Positions 10,363 to 21,391 of a stretch of 64,000 nt of DNA are shown here, in pieces. Below the pieces are notes generated by a model that had not been told where the DNA came from, did not search any database, and saw nothing but the letters and a program-made list of their open reading frames with translations. Positions within the stretch are counted from its first letter, which is position 1. Every line of letters begins with the position of its first letter. Origin of the DNA: Apiosordaria backusii (Eukaryota > Ascomycota > Sordariomycetes > Sordariales > Lasiosphaeriaceae); NCBI GenBank assembly GCA_030549205.1, contig JAUKTV010000004.1, positions 1,426,001 to 1,490,000 on the forward strand, read 5' to 3'. A program made the position numbers and the translations under genes.

Positions 10363-11353
10363 CTCTGTGTGACTTGATGAGATGAAGGGTGAGTTCTCTG
10401 CCCAAACAATCACTGACAGGACATGTCAATCAAGGGCTTATATCACTCTGGAAGCCCGACACCTCGGAAACGCGAGTGATATCCAAGGTGAGCTAGCAGA
10501 TTTTGATATCTCCACTCTGTTTTCATGGTCTAGGCCCAGCTGTCAAAGAAGAGTCGCCCGTGCCGCCGCAGGGGGGCCGCAGGGCCTCCTGTCGGCTTTC
10601 GGTGCAAAGACACACATCCATGATGGCATCGATATCCTGCAATCCTACCGCATGCAAAAGGCGAGCATCGAAGTGGGTGTGACCGGGTATCAGGTTCGGC
10701 TTTGGAAATCTCTAGGTTCTGATACGCAGCAGCCCCAGATGCTGAAAGTCTGGGGTAGTGTTTGGTCGTCTTGGCTGACGGGGATCATCCTCCCAAGAGT
10801 GCGGGGAGGACGCCAGTGAACCCCATTAACGTGGGAACGTTTGTGGGGGGAGCAAGGCGGGGGAGAGGAGCTGGGAGAAGCTAAGTTGAGGAAGAGCTGG
10901 GGCTATTCGCGCCATCTCGCGACTCCGAACGCTTTCTGGTAGGCTGGCACTGGTCCAGACAAGGGAACAGATTTCCGGGGGGGGGGACATGGCTGCAGAG
11001 AGTACATGGGAAGGGCGAATACGCGGCGCTACCGGACAATGGGAAACAGAAAAATTGAGTACTTGTTTGTCAGTAGTTCATTCAGGTTAAGAGGGCTGCA
11101 CGCCGAGAGGTGGAAACGTGGAAACGTGGAAGATTGTGAGCATGTGAAGATCGACGCTATCCAAAACTCCATACCTAGGTATATATACTCCTGATATCTA
11201 GCCGGCCGAGAATACCAGCAACTGGGTTTTGCGCAAAACAACAACGCCAGAACCATGCATTATACACAAAGACAGAACCAGCCGCAGCTGGCGGATACTT
11301 AGGTACAATCACACATCATCGTGTGAGAAGAAAAGACATTTGCTCTTGATGTA
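10363..11353. other. Intergenic, 990 bp
   Basis: The right end of the P450 gene (its promoter) faces the 3' end of the next minus-strand gene. A 145-codon plus-strand frame at 10382-10819 overlaps the P450 promoter and shows no domain, so it is not called. A run of G lies at 10977-10987. Confidence 0.5.
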
Positions 11354-13840
11354 TCATCGAAGCATGTATGACAGGTCAGGGAGGTTTGAGACGATTCGTT
11401 CGGCCATCTCATCATCGTTCGTAGTTTGTTCATTGATAGGCTCAGTGGCATCAGGAGGCGGGGACATGTGCTCTGACAGCCTAGATGGAACTGTTGGCGT
11501 AAAGGGTTGGGCGTTGAGCAGTGATTTGGGTGCTGGTGGTGAAGTCTGTGCAGAAGGCTTGAACGTTGGCGAGGGTGTAGGCGTTTCTGAAAGAGAGAGC
11601 GGGAAGGACACAACTATGGGCGAGAACGCAAGAGTAGTTGGCGTATCTGATGGTGTTGGGAGAGCGGCTGGCGGTTCGAACTGAGAGGAAGCCACGGCCG
11701 GAGTGTCAAACATTGGGAAGTCTGTCGTGGACCATGAGTCAGTTGGCGGAGCAATAGTCGTATTGGATGTATCGTGCTGCGCGGTGGGTACAGATTCTAC
11801 TTTTGAGAGGGTGTTTGTTGTTGGAGCAGGAGCAGCTGGGACCGCAAAAGCATCATCGAAACTCTGAAACCCAGCAGGCTCTGTTTCCACTGGCGAGGAA
11901 ACCATTTCACCCCAATCCTCCTCATCTTCTTCCCCATCGTCATGGCTTGCTTCAAGCGTAAGTGCCGATGGGAACGTTTGCTTTGCAAAAAACGCAGATG
12001 GTTGTGAAGTGGCCCTAGAATGATTTGTTGAGAGCTGCGAGGCTGAAGGTGCGACTTCACCTGTCGATGGCCGTGGAGGTGGTGCAAGGGCAGAAGTTGG
12101 GGTTGGTGCGAATGCAGGGCTTTCACTCCAACCGAATGACGCAATAGGTGGGCTTTTGGTAGCTGGTGGTTGAGATGCAAGGCTGTGGACTGATCCGGAG
12201 GTCGTGGGACGGGGGCCTTCAAGCGCAGGACCTGATATCTTAATCGGCTGTCTTGGGGTTGCCCGAGATTCTGCTTTTCGTTTTCCAAAGACCGCGTCTA
12301 GGCCAACAGGCTCGGCAGAGGAATCCCAGCCAAACATGTTTTTCTGTGTCTTGGATATCCCTCCACCAAGAGCCACTCGACCAGCAATAGAGTCCTCCTC
12401 CATCCACCGGCGCACGATCGTGATGACTTCTTGACGAACTGTGGACGTGGGCCAAGTGACCCGTCTGTAACTGTCTTCGTCTGCGGCATTGTGCCTTCTC
12501 GCTGAACCAAACCGAGAAAGACGGTACCAGGTCTTTCGTTCAGAAATCTCGTTGAAACTGTCTGTGATAACACGCTCCGGGATTTCACCATCAATGTTGA
12601 TGATGGGAAGGGAAGCAGGCACCTTCATCGACTCGAATAGCTCACCAAGTCGGTCCAGGTTGACTTCGAAGCTTGGCCGATCGAGTTTCTTTCTGGCGTG
12701 AAGTGTAGGGGAAGCAGTAGTGCTGGCTTTCTGTTGTGGAGAGGACTTCGTAGGTGTGCCTTCTTCACATTTTGACTTCGATGACTGAGGAGTCACTGGT
12801 GGTTTCACATCTTGCGGTGATGGAGGTGTGACCGGGCGTTCCGCCTCTTCCGAACTCTGAGGTGTCACGGACTGTTCCACGCGATCCGCAGGTGGGCAGG
12901 ATTCGACTTCTTCTGCATCCTCAAATTCGCCAAAGTCGCCAGTCTCACTCGAATAATCTCGCCTATCCACGCTGCCCTTGCTCTGAGGTCGAGGTACCCG
13001 CAAGCTCTCCTGGCTTCTGGCCTTGGCAAGGCCATCGAACTTAACGACCAGTTCCTGAACCTTCCCAGCAGACTTGGCCGGCTCTCGTTGACGCCCTCTG
13101 TGGTCTTCGTCGACCGAGGTTATGGGCGAGTCTTGATGATCATCATCGCGATCTGTTTCCTCGTTCGACGGAGTGTACGGGCGGGACTCGCTGTTTTGCT
13201 TCGCCAACTGTACTGTGTCATCTGCTTGCTTTTCGTCGTGTCCTGGAGCAACCGCAATCTTGATTGGCCCTTCTCTGTTCTCCTCGATCGATGCACTATC
13301 CCATCCAGCGTCCAAGCCAATTGCTCCCAGGCCAGTATTATTCAGTGTCTCGAAATGTGTGGCTCGAACTGGAGAAGCAAGGTCGACCACTACTTGGGGG
13401 GCATCGATGTCATTTGACGTTTTCGCGAACGACGGCTCGGTTGCCCACGGGTCAGGTGAGGGCTGTCGAAAGGCAGAACCATTGGCTGGTTTGGGTGTCG
13501 CGATGTTGCCAGGCCAGGCAATTGGACTCGGCTTGCCAAAATCATCATCTCGTCGAACGGGCGTAAGGTTCGGACTCGTTGCCCCCCATCCACCGCCCCA
13601 TCCTGAATTGACCGACGCTTCGGCGGTTGGTGTTGAAGTGGCCGCCCAGTCCCCGAAACCATCCGTGTCATCGCTCCATGGCGACGACTCGATTACTGCT
13701 GAGATACGTGGAGAGCTGGAGCCCGAGAGCAGCGCGCGTGGTGGAGGTGCCAGATCGGATTTGGAAGGAGAGGAGAGTTTGTGGTTTTTGTCGGGGTCGA
13801 CGTCGGTCGCAGTCCATGGTGAGTGCCATGGATCGTCCAT
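11354..13840 (-). CDS. Disordered protein with acidic-tryptophan/DFG-type trafficking motifs
   Basis: An uninterrupted 828-codon frame starting MDDPWHSPW. Most of it is Ser/Pro/Thr-rich and probably disordered. A conserved-looking, more ordered block lies in the middle (about residues 400-520: PSFEVNLDRLGELFESMKVP, then RKTWYRLSRFGSARR and a segment with VRRWMEED). On both sides are short acidic motifs with aromatic residues: DGFGDWA near the N-terminus, TGDFGEFEDAEE near 300 and EEDWGEMVSSP near 640. These resemble ear-binding motifs of clathrin adaptor accessory proteins, which suggests a role in vesicle traffic; that is inference from motif likeness. I recognise it as a conserved ascomycete type without a secure name. 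No membrane segment is seen. Confidence 0.75.
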   Translation of the reverse strand: MDDPWHSPWTATDVDPDKNHKLSSPSKSDLAPPPRALLSGSSSPRISAVIESSPWSDDTDGFGDWAATSTPTAEASVNSGWGGGWGATSPNLTPVRRDDDFGKPSPIAWPGNIATPKPANGSAFRQPSPDPWATEPSFAKTSNDIDAPQVVVDLASPVRATHFETLNNTGLGAIGLDAGWDSASIEENREGPIKIAVAPGHDEKQADDTVQLAKQNSESRPYTPSNEETDRDDDHQDSPITSVDEDHRGRQREPAKSAGKVQELVVKFDGLAKARSQESLRVPRPQSKGSVDRRDYSSETGDFGEFEDAEEVESCPPADRVEQSVTPQSSEEAERPVTPPSPQDVKPPVTPQSSKSKCEEGTPTKSSPQQKASTTASPTLHARKKLDRPSFEVNLDRLGELFESMKVPASLPIINIDGEIPERVITDSFNEISERKTWYRLSRFGSARRHNAADEDSYRRVTWPTSTVRQEVITIVRRWMEEDSIAGRVALGGGISKTQKNMFGWDSSAEPVGLDAVFGKRKAESRATPRQPIKISGPALEGPRPTTSGSVHSLASQPPATKSPPIASFGWSESPAFAPTPTSALAPPPRPSTGEVAPSASQLSTNHSRATSQPSAFFAKQTFPSALTLEASHDDGEEDEEDWGEMVSSPVETEPAGFQSFDDAFAVPAAPAPTTNTLSKVESVPTAQHDTSNTTIAPPTDSWSTTDFPMFDTPAVASSQFEPPAALPTPSDTPTTLAFSPIVVSFPLSLSETPTPSPTFKPSAQTSPPAPKSLLNAQPFTPTVPSRLSEHMSPPPDATEPINEQTTNDDEMAERIVSNLPDLSYMLR

Positions 13841-14267
13841 GCTGATTAGCGGCCACTGTCATGATCAGCGCGGCATTCTCGGGGACGTTGAAGGGTCAAT
13901 TATGAAGATATTGGAGCAAGAATGCTAAAGAAAGTGACAAGGAAGGATATGACACGTTATGCGACCCAGAAACCAGGTTCGCTTTGGGGGTTGACCAAAT
14001 GCGGCGCCATCAAGTTCTTGGTTCGGATCCCTGGGGTGCTGGCGCGGCAACCCCTTGGCCGGTGGGCTGTTATAGTGGGCCTTGGCCTACAGGGCATTCT
14101 ACTTGACCGTTTTAGGCCACTTACAACACCACACCCAACATCACCACTTGCATCACAACTTGCATTATCCACGAAAACAACCCAGCAACCACTGCAAATA
14201 AATTCCAACTCGTGGCTCTATGTGAGGCTACCTGTGCTCCGTCGCTGAAACAACCAACCAGACTCCC
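13841..14267. other. Intergenic, 427 bp
   Basis: Lies between the promoter of the disordered-protein gene and the 3' end of the small secreted protein gene. No feature recognised. Confidence 0.5.
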
Positions 14268-14771
14268 TTAACAAGGATCCTCGCGAACCACGACATTCCA
14301 GTTTCCCTTGAAATCCACCTGCCCCATCACCTGCCCATCTTTACCGCAATGCTCGATGAGGAACTGCGCAGCATCGCCAATCTGTTTCCACTCAACCTCC
14401 TTCACAAAGTTATTCTATTGTTGATTGTTATTAGTATGAGTAGAAGCAAAAGACTCGCAAAAGACTCGCAAAAGACGGCCACATACCTTATTGCACAGAA
14501 AAATGCCCGCATTCCATGAGCAGCTGACACGGTCACAGTGGTCACCCGGCCCGATCCTCGCTTTGCCATCCAACTGATACAGATAACCAGCCCCGTTCCA
14601 AATCTGTTGAATATCCGCTGGCGATGCGTACTGGATATCACACTTCCACCCTGTTTTGTCTTTGGGTTCGATAGGAGCCAAGCTCGAGTTGTTGTGAATT
14701 GAGTCGGGGGCGCTGTAGGCCACGCTGGAGAGGGCCAGGGCACCGGCAAGGAAGGCGAGGATGGACAACAT
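14268..14771 (-). CDS. Small secreted cysteine-containing protein, paralogue A
   Basis: Two exons, 14771-14487 and 14414-14268, give 143 residues; the 72-nt intron has GTATGT and TAG ends. The N-terminus MLSILAFLAGALALSSVAYS is a clear signal peptide. The mature protein carries six cysteines, with the block DHCDRVSCSWNAGIFLCN followed after the splice by the W-x-Q-I-x-D region and a terminal NWNVVVREDPC. The gene at 45857-46607 encodes a paralogue with the same signal type, the same RVSCSWN core and the same NWNV-x-V-x-x-D-x-C ending, splitting at the same place. The family looks like those of extracellular effector-like proteins in Sordariomycetes; no activity is known to me. A TATATAT box lies about 75 bp upstream (14844-14850). 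The intron carries a short direct repeat (CGAGTCTTTTG twice). Confidence 0.85.
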
Positions 14772-15723
14772 CGTGCAAGTTGTGAGTCTGCGTTGATTGG
14801 TGCGTGGAGGAGGAGAAGATTCTATTGCTATGGGAATTCAAGAATATATAGTCGTTTAAGGCGCGATTGGCAGGAGTAACTCACCACTGCCTCCTTTGAC
14901 TATCTGTCGCGCCCCCGGCAGCCACGGAGAAGATATCGGGCGAAGGCTACGGCCGCCGCTCTCATTCTCTCGTCTGAAAAGTAAGAAGCCTTTACGCACG
15001 CAACGGGAGCGAGGGAGAAGGCACGAGGGACAATTGCGGCTCCATGACCATGGCTAAGAGCGACAAACGGCGGATACCTCTTTGCTGGCCTTTCATTCAC
15101 TCGAGCAATTCGGATGAGTATGGAAACAGATAAACTCATGCGTTGCTCAGGAAAGTGGCCAAACGGCCCCTGCTTTGTTGTTCGTTGGAACCTCCCAGCA
15201 TCATCACCTTTGACTCTGGTTTGGTAACTATGTCGGTTTCCACCCTTGACATGTATTTACCCGTACCTTACCTGCCCTGGAGCACAGACTACCTAAGCTA
15301 CCTTGGATGAGCACGTGGGGTTCTTATACCTGGTAGGTTAGGTGTGCTCTGCCACGGTTTAATGGTAGTATTGCAATCACTTATATTGCACTCGGGGGAA
15401 AGCCGATACTGATTGTTCTGTACGCAAAGACAAATGGCTCGTGACGCCTTGAGAAAGTCGTTGAAGTATCCCTCAAAATCTTTGCCAAGAGCATGTGTGG
15501 CATGCCCAGGGGCTGAAGGCTGCTGATAAAGCAAACGCCGATACAGGCCGGAAACCGGTGGAGGGGCATTTCAACTTTTGGAGGCAAACTATTTCCAAAA
15601 GCGCTTTGCTTTTCAAGATGGCTCTCTTCCACCCGGGTACCTTGACGGAGCTTTTCTTGCTTGAACACACTCAGTAAAAGATCGGAACGCAATTGCAAAG
15701 TCTCCATCCGACAAAGGTCCCGA
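14772..15723. other. Intergenic, divergent promoter region
   Basis: Shared upstream region of the minus-strand secreted protein and plus-strand CFD1. Short open frames on both strands show no domain. Nothing else recognised. Confidence 0.5.
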
Positions 15724-16734
15724 ATGTCACTGTCGAAAATAAAGCACATCGTCCTTGTCCGTTTGCCCCACCTTCAACTCTGCCCCGCCATCGTCACGGT
15801 CATCATGACCAAGACACAAACTTCATGCTAACCAGTCATCTAGGTCCTCTCGGGCAAGGGCGGTGTCGGAAAGTCATCTGTGACTACGCAGCTCGCCTTA
15901 TCACTCTCACTGGCAGGTCACTCCGTCGGTGTTCTCGATGTCGACCTCACAGGCCCCTCGATCCCACGCATGTTCGCCATCGAGGATGCCAAAGTGACAC
16001 AAGCTCCAGGAGGCTGGCTACCCATCACGGTTCATGAAGCCGATCCGTCTTCCGGCATAGGTTCTCTTCGTGTTATGAGTCTTGGGTTTCTCCTCCCCGG
16101 GCGAGGCGATGCCGTAGTATGGCGCGGACCAAAAAAGACGGCCATGGTGCGCCAGTTTCTATCAGACGTCTTCTGGGATGAACTCGACTACCTCCTGATC
16201 GACACGCCACCAGGGACCAGCGATGAGCACATCTCACTTGCTGAGACGTTGCTTCAAAAAGCACGACCAGATCAGGTCGCCGGAGCGGTGGTGGTGACGA
16301 CCCCTCAAGGCGTTGCTACTGCCGATGTGAGGAAAGAACTCAATTTCTGTGCCAAAACGGGCATCCGCATATTGGGCGTCGTCGAGAACATGTGCGGCTT
16401 TGTCTGCCCAAACTGCAGCGAATGCACCAACATCTTTGGCAGCGGAGGGGGCGAAGTCATGGCCAACGACTTCAATGTCAAGTTTTTGGGGCGTATTCCC
16501 ATTGACCAGCAGTTCATCGTTTTGGTCGAGACGGGCAAAAGGCCGCAGTATCCCAAGGGGACCATGGTCAACGGCCAAGATATATCGACCGCTGCGCAGG
16601 AAACTACGGGTGAGGAGGACAAAAGGGATACGGCACAGCTGGTACAAAAGTACAAGGACTGCTCACTGGCGCCGATATTTAAGGCGATTACTGCCGATGT
16701 TATCTCGGCAGTTGAGCAGTTGGGCGCGCGGTAG
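15724..16734 (+). CDS. CFD1: Cytosolic Fe-S cluster assembly ATPase Cfd1/NUBP2
   Basis: Two exons, 15724-15756 and 15844-16734, give 307 residues. The splice joins HIVL to VLSGKGGVGKSS, restoring the deviant Walker A of Mrp/NBP35-type P-loop ATPases; without it the gene would lack the P-loop. Cfd1 works with Nbp35 as the scaffold that builds 4Fe-4S clusters in the cytosol. Visible features: P-loop (residues about 13-22), DVDLTGPSIPRM, DTPPGTSDEH (Walker B region), and CPNC plus a further Cys in FVCPNCSEC, where CxxC holds the bridging cluster between subunits. Nbp35's extra N-terminal cysteine motif is absent, so Cfd1 is preferred over Nbp35. The donor is GTCCGT, non-consensus, but a CTAAC branch and TAG acceptor support the intron. 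Confidence 0.93.
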
Positions 16735-17329
16735 GGCAAGGCAGCCAGCCCATGAAGACTTTGTGCACTGGCCCTGTCAAGCACCATAGGGAATCTCAGC
16801 ACCATCGCAGTTAGCATTAAATGTTCCAGAAAGCTTCTATGGGGCACGTGTTGGGAAATAGCAAGTCTGAGGAAGTGTCTGCCGCAAAACCTGTGAAGAG
16901 ATATCGGTAAGAAACGGAAACTCGTCGATGAGCCGAGGGGGCTTATCGGGCCGGCATGGAAACCTCAGTCATAAAAATATCTCCTTGCAAGCTGGTTTCG
17001 TGAGCCTGGGGTGTCCTCGATGAAGCAAGAAGCTGGGGTTACTGTTAGGGTTGTCAACAGAGTTGACAGGAACAGGGCGAGCGGGCTACTAACAGTGGGG
17101 CAACCACACCCTGAGCTTTCATGGGACAGCAGCATACGGCAGGGGTAAGCAAACCCCGCCATTCAAAAAAAAACTCTAAGAGAACGAAGAATCTTATCCC
17201 ACTTTGACGGCCAAATAAAATTCTCTCAGCGACTGAATATTTCTCTTTTTCCCTGTCATTGGCTCGTGGCCATTTAGACCAGCTCCCAAACTTCTGCACC
17301 TCAATTGCCGATCTCCCGAGCGCTTTTTC

Positions 17330-17360
<31 letters not shown>

Positions 17361-17458
17361 CTCTGGGGCAGCTCTGACCTCAACATCCCGTCGAAGCTGT
17401 TTGCGCCTATCGCACTGTTGCACGAGCTTGCAACTTCAAAACATCATTCTATATTGAA
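16735..17458. other. Intergenic upstream of SPE2
   Basis: Contains a poly-T tract of about 27 bases broken by no other base (about 17331-17357), typical of a nucleosome-free promoter. No gene seen. Confidence 0.5.
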
Positions 17459-17485
17459 ATGCGCAAAGCCATTGAAAGGTTGTAG
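17459..17485 (+). promoter_or_regulatory. Candidate upstream ORF of SPE2
   Basis: ATG followed by seven codons and TAG (MRKAIERL). It is the only ATG between here and the main start at 18001. AdoMet decarboxylase mRNAs in animals and plants carry short regulatory uORFs that sense polyamines; the peptide here is different, so the parallel is inference. Whether the transcript starts upstream of it is unknown. Confidence 0.35.
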
Positions 17486-18000
17486 TATAACAAGTCCCCT
17501 TCTTACTTTCACATAGGTCTACTTCACCTCCTACAATTCCAGCTCACATCGCGAACTGCGCTACCCCGTGTCCTGCTTTCTCAACACAAAGTCTAACTGT
17601 TCAAGCTAGATCCTGATAATCGTTTCGCGATCCTTGCCTACCAAGCGCTGGTTACCTTCGCCAACTGCCCTTTCTGGGTTCTTCCCATCACCGTCTCCGA
17701 TACTCCAACCCAGGTATCGGTATAGCCCGGACGACGACCTGTTCTAAGCGCAAGCCCAACATTCCGCTCTCAAAGCACTACCGCGTTACCCTCCGCGCTC
17801 GACCCCCCTAACGTCCGCTTGCGAGACGTTCAGATACCCCTTCATACACTCTGCTGCTGGCGTCGCCAGCCTCTAAAGCGAGACCCCTTTCCTGTGGGCC
17901 TACTCTCTCAAGCGACCCAAGGTTCGTTTGAGCGGCAGCTAGTGTCCCGCGGACGTTTTCACCAGAGAACATAGTCGACACCCCCTCCACCTCGCCAAAC

Positions 18001-19374
18001 ATGACTTCTGTCGACGCCACCAACACTGGAGCCGCTGAGGAGACGCACTTGACCATCAACCATGAGGTCGCGGCCGATTTGGACTCCAGCAATGCCTTTG
18101 AAGGACCCGAGAAGCTTCTCGAGGTTTGGTTTGCGCCCAGCGCCAAGACTCTTCCGCCTGGGGTCAAGGAGAATGGCTTGAAGTCAGTCAGCCCCTCCAT
18201 CTGGGAGGGCATGCTGGACATGGTCAACTGCAAGGTCCTGTCCATCGTTAACTCCGACCACGTTGACGCCTACCTTCTGTCCGAGTCGAGCATGTTTGTG
18301 TTCCCGCACAAGCTTATCCTCAAGACCTGCGGCACCACCACGTTGCTTTTGGGCCTCCGGCGCCTTCTTCGCATCGCTGCTGTTGATGCTGGGTTTCCCT
18401 TCCACAACGTCAAGACGCTGGCAGACGAGCGCGTGGCCGCCACCCCGCACCGAGTCTTTTACAGCCGCAAGAACTTCCTCTTCCCTGATCGCCAGCAAGG
18501 CCCTCACTCAAGCTGGAAAGAGGAGGTCAAGTTCTTGGACGAACTGTTCGAGAATGGCAGCGCTTATCTGGTTGGCCGTATGAATGCGGATCATTGGTAT
18601 CTGTACATGACCTCTCCCACCACCTCGACCTTGACTCCACCTCGAACCCCTAGCTCTAGCACTGGTGGAAGTCCCACTCGTTCCGCCAAGATTCCCACCG
18701 GCATCGTTGCGCCCTTTTCAGCATCTGTCGATGACAATGATGATGAAACCTTGGAGATCTTGATGATGGATCTCGACCAGGACCTCGCCAAGCAGTGGTA
18801 CCTGCAGGACTCCGATAAGTCTGCCGAGGGTCACGCACTCGGTACAGTGGTCTCTGACAAGTGCGGCCTGTCCGAGGTGTATCCTACCTCGTCGTACCCG
18901 GAGGCTCGCATCGACTCCTACCTCTTTACCCCTTGCGGATTCTCTGCCAATGGTGTCATTCCAGCCCCGACCAAATCGAGCGATGATACTGCCAGTAGAG
19001 CTGCCCACTACTTCACTGTCCATGTCACCCCGGAGCCCATTTGCTCGTATGCTTCGTTCGAGACTAATGTCCCGAGCGGACAGAATGGACGCCAGACTTC
19101 GGAGGTCATTGACCATGTAATCGACATCTTCCGGCCAGGTCGCTTCACCGTTACCTTGTTCCAGACCAAGAACAAGCCAGCAACCCCTAATGATGGCACT
19201 GACGCCGAGGAGAGCCAGAGAAGCCTTGCAAAGCAGACTGTCGATCGCATAGATGGATATCGTCGGATCGACCGCATCATCCACGAGTTCGAGGATTATG
19301 ATCTGGTGTTCCGCTACTATGAGCGCGAGGGCTGGACTGGTACCAAGAGGGCCATGGTTGGTGAGGACTTTTAG
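18001..19374 (+). CDS. SPE2: S-adenosylmethionine decarboxylase proenzyme
   Basis: A single exon of 457 codons. The enzyme makes decarboxylated AdoMet, the aminopropyl donor for spermidine and spermine. The proenzyme cuts itself between Glu95 and Ser96 in YLLSESSMFVFPHK, and Ser96 becomes the pyruvoyl cofactor. The adjacent ILKTCGTTTLL carries the catalytic Cys. The early LLEVWFAP and the later RMNADHWYLY fit the family. It is longer than the human enzyme (334 residues), as other fungal members are, with a Ser/Pro/Thr-rich insert near residues 203-245 and acidic stretches. An ATG-free leader of about 515 nt precedes it, suggesting translational control. The ATG at 18001 is the first in the long leader after the uORF. 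Confidence 0.95.
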   Translation: MTSVDATNTGAAEETHLTINHEVAADLDSSNAFEGPEKLLEVWFAPSAKTLPPGVKENGLKSVSPSIWEGMLDMVNCKVLSIVNSDHVDAYLLSESSMFVFPHKLILKTCGTTTLLLGLRRLLRIAAVDAGFPFHNVKTLADERVAATPHRVFYSRKNFLFPDRQQGPHSSWKEEVKFLDELFENGSAYLVGRMNADHWYLYMTSPTTSTLTPPRTPSSSTGGSPTRSAKIPTGIVAPFSASVDDNDDETLEILMMDLDQDLAKQWYLQDSDKSAEGHALGTVVSDKCGLSEVYPTSSYPEARIDSYLFTPCGFSANGVIPAPTKSSDDTASRAAHYFTVHVTPEPICSYASFETNVPSGQNGRQTSEVIDHVIDIFRPGRFTVTLFQTKNKPATPNDGTDAEESQRSLAKQTVDRIDGYRRIDRIIHEFEDYDLVFRYYEREGWTGTKRAMVGEDF

Positions 19375-20038
19375 CCTCCTTGCATGCGTAAGGATGCAAC
19401 AAGGATTACGAATAACGACATTTTTTCACTGTCTTGCCTTGCCATGTTTTGATATCATCGGGATGCTGTCCATGTCGCTCTTTTTTTGGATCTATGATAG
19501 TCACCTCAATTCAGGTTCCTTTCATTCCAAGCTGTGGTTCCTTTGGGCTTGTTTCTCGGTTGGGGTGTCGTGAAAGCCCACGTGCTTTCCAGCTCCAGGT
19601 CCTCCATTCCAGCTTCATCGCATTCCAGTTCAGCTACCCAGCCCCAATCTTTCAACCTCCAGCCTTCTTGACTTTCTGAACCTGCCGTCGTTGAGAATGT
19701 GGCTTTTTTTGGTGGTAGCTCTGGTGGCGGGGCATTCTTTTTGGTGGAAATCCAGTGAATCTATCACGATGATGTAGTGCAAGTGCCTGCCTTCACAATC
19801 TTTCCTTTCCATCTCCTCATTCTGCCCCCTTTCCATTGCATGCAGGATCTCCTCTGTCCCCAGCTTGCTTTTTTCTACCAGTCGTTCATACTTACTCTCT
19901 CTTTCGCTCTTCTCTGCAGGAACTGGCTTCCTTGCCACGGCAGCACACTCTCTTCTTACTCAGTTTATCGTCATCTATAACAAACATAGCCGCAACCTTT
20001 CGAAAAGGGCAAACTAAGGAAGGGAACCGACAAGAAAG
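19375..20038. other. Intergenic, 664 bp
   Basis: Pyrimidine-rich on the plus strand towards the right end (19780-19990), as expected for a leader or promoter of the next gene. No gene or RNA seen. Confidence 0.5.
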
Positions 20039-21391
20039 ATGCCCCCCTTATTGCCGGGAGGCGGGGCATCCTACACAGAGAGTCACAGTTACCACTCAAG
20101 GACGAAAACAGAAACATGGCTCCCCCGGGTGGTGCTGGGCGCGTTGGTGGCGATGGGGATAGGCAGTGTGATAGGGGCCTCGCTGTCAGGGGTAGTGTTT
20201 GGCAGCACGAGGGATTTGAGGAGGGAGGGGGTAGGGATCGCGCAGAGTTTTGTCCTTTTTGCCGTGAGTTCCCCTTCATCTGCCTGTTACGGCCATGCCA
20301 TGGCTGACGCGGAGATTGAGCAGTCGATATTATCCTTCTTTTACATTCTTCTTCACCTTCTCGCTGCCAAGAAGGGAGACAGTCTTTACCTCAACTTTGA
20401 CCCACCGATCCCGAGCTTCAAGCACCAACTGCATGCCTGGGCTGGCGTGGTGATACGGCTGGCGGTGGTGATGTGGAGTAGTGCTATTATTGCGGTATCT
20501 GTGGGGATATATCATGGTGGAGGAGGGCACAGGACTGTCAGGTTGAACTTGGACATTTTTGCGTGTTCGCTAGGGGTGGTGTTTGGGAGTGTGGTGATGG
20601 TTGTGGTGCAGGTGGCGAGTAGGCCATTTGATCTTCCGGGGCTGTCCCCTCGAAATGACGAGATGGATACCGAGGAGCAATTCGACGAAAAGGAAGCGCG
20701 TGGGTCATACAGCACGTCTGGTGAGGAGAGGGATGCGGGTTTGACTGCGACTGATGAAAGCACGATACGGGTGACACCGCCGAGGTTTGGGAAGGCGCAT
20801 CGACCGAACATGCCCTCGAAGTCAGCCTCCAACATTAGTGGATCGAGTTCGTCAAGTCGAACCAGGGCGAGGAGGATGGGGAGAGTGAGGAGGTATATCC
20901 TTCAAGCGCCTGCGCCGGCGGTGTTGGCACCTGTCAAGCCACCTGACCTGAGCCGCCAAGATCGTGTCCCGACGCCGGAAAGTCCTATCGGCCCGCCTCA
21001 ACGGGACAGCCTCAGGCTTGAGGAGTCATTGGTGCCGAGGGCGTCAGCGTCAGAGTCTTACTTTACTGCGAGTTCGCCTACTTTGGTCCAGCCCGCGGAA
21101 CGGCCGTCCGGTAGCAGGGGAGACAGACCAGTTTCACCGGACACGGTGATTTACGCTCCTCGCCCTGCGACGACAGTTCGGTTGAACAGGAGAAAGAACA
21201 GCCTCAACTGCACAACTGGCACCGGGAACGTCAAAGACCCGCCCTTTCCCACTACCCCATCACCACCACCACCGCCGCCACCGCCTCCTTCTCCTCCTCC
21301 AGCAACCGCACCACCCCCTCCTAGTGTGTATGCCATCCCCGGTTCATGGGCCATGCATCCTGATCCTGACGGCCATGGAAATTACATCTGA
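20039..21391 (+). CDS. Four-helix membrane protein with proline-rich tail
   Basis: Two exons, 20039-20263 and 20324-21391, give 430 residues. The 60-nt intron (GTGAGT donor, CTGAC branch, GAGCAG acceptor) keeps the frame and has no stop, so it could be overlooked; removing it joins two half-helices into one hydrophobic segment (QSFVLFASILSFFYILLHLL), which supports splicing. Predicted membrane segments are at about 29-52, 67-90, 112-135 and 145-170. The rest is a long cytosolic-type tail with acidic, Ser-rich and finally poly-proline sequence (about residues 385-415), a likely SH3 or profilin-type binding site. I do not recognise the family. Loop and tail composition suggest a scaffold or sensor at a membrane, but no function can be assigned. 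Confidence 0.75.
   Translation: MPPLLPGGGASYTESHSYHSRTKTETWLPRVVLGALVAMGIGSVIGASLSGVVFGSTRDLRREGVGIAQSFVLFAVSSPSSACYGHAMADAEIEQSILSFFYILLHLLAAKKGDSLYLNFDPPIPSFKHQLHAWAGVVIRLAVVMWSSAIIAVSVGIYHGGGGHRTVRLNLDIFACSLGVVFGSVVMVVVQVASRPFDLPGLSPRNDEMDTEEQFDEKEARGSYSTSGEERDAGLTATDESTIRVTPPRFGKAHRPNMPSKSASNISGSSSSSRTRARRMGRVRRYILQAPAPAVLAPVKPPDLSRQDRVPTPESPIGPPQRDSLRLEESLVPRASASESYFTASSPTLVQPAERPSGSRGDRPVSPDTVIYAPRPATTVRLNRRKNSLNCTTGTGNVKDPPFPTTPSPPPPPPPPPSPPPATAPPPPSVYAIPGSWAMHPDPDGHGNYI

Noticed and set aside
10382..10819. 145-codon plus-strand frame between two genes
   Set aside because: It starts inside the P450 leader, has no domain, no splice support and odd composition.
15724..16734. Linking CFD1 and the GX3 protein as one Fe-S assembly module
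   Set aside because: They lie 9 kb apart with unrelated genes between, and the GX3 pattern alone does not prove a Yae1/Lto1 role.
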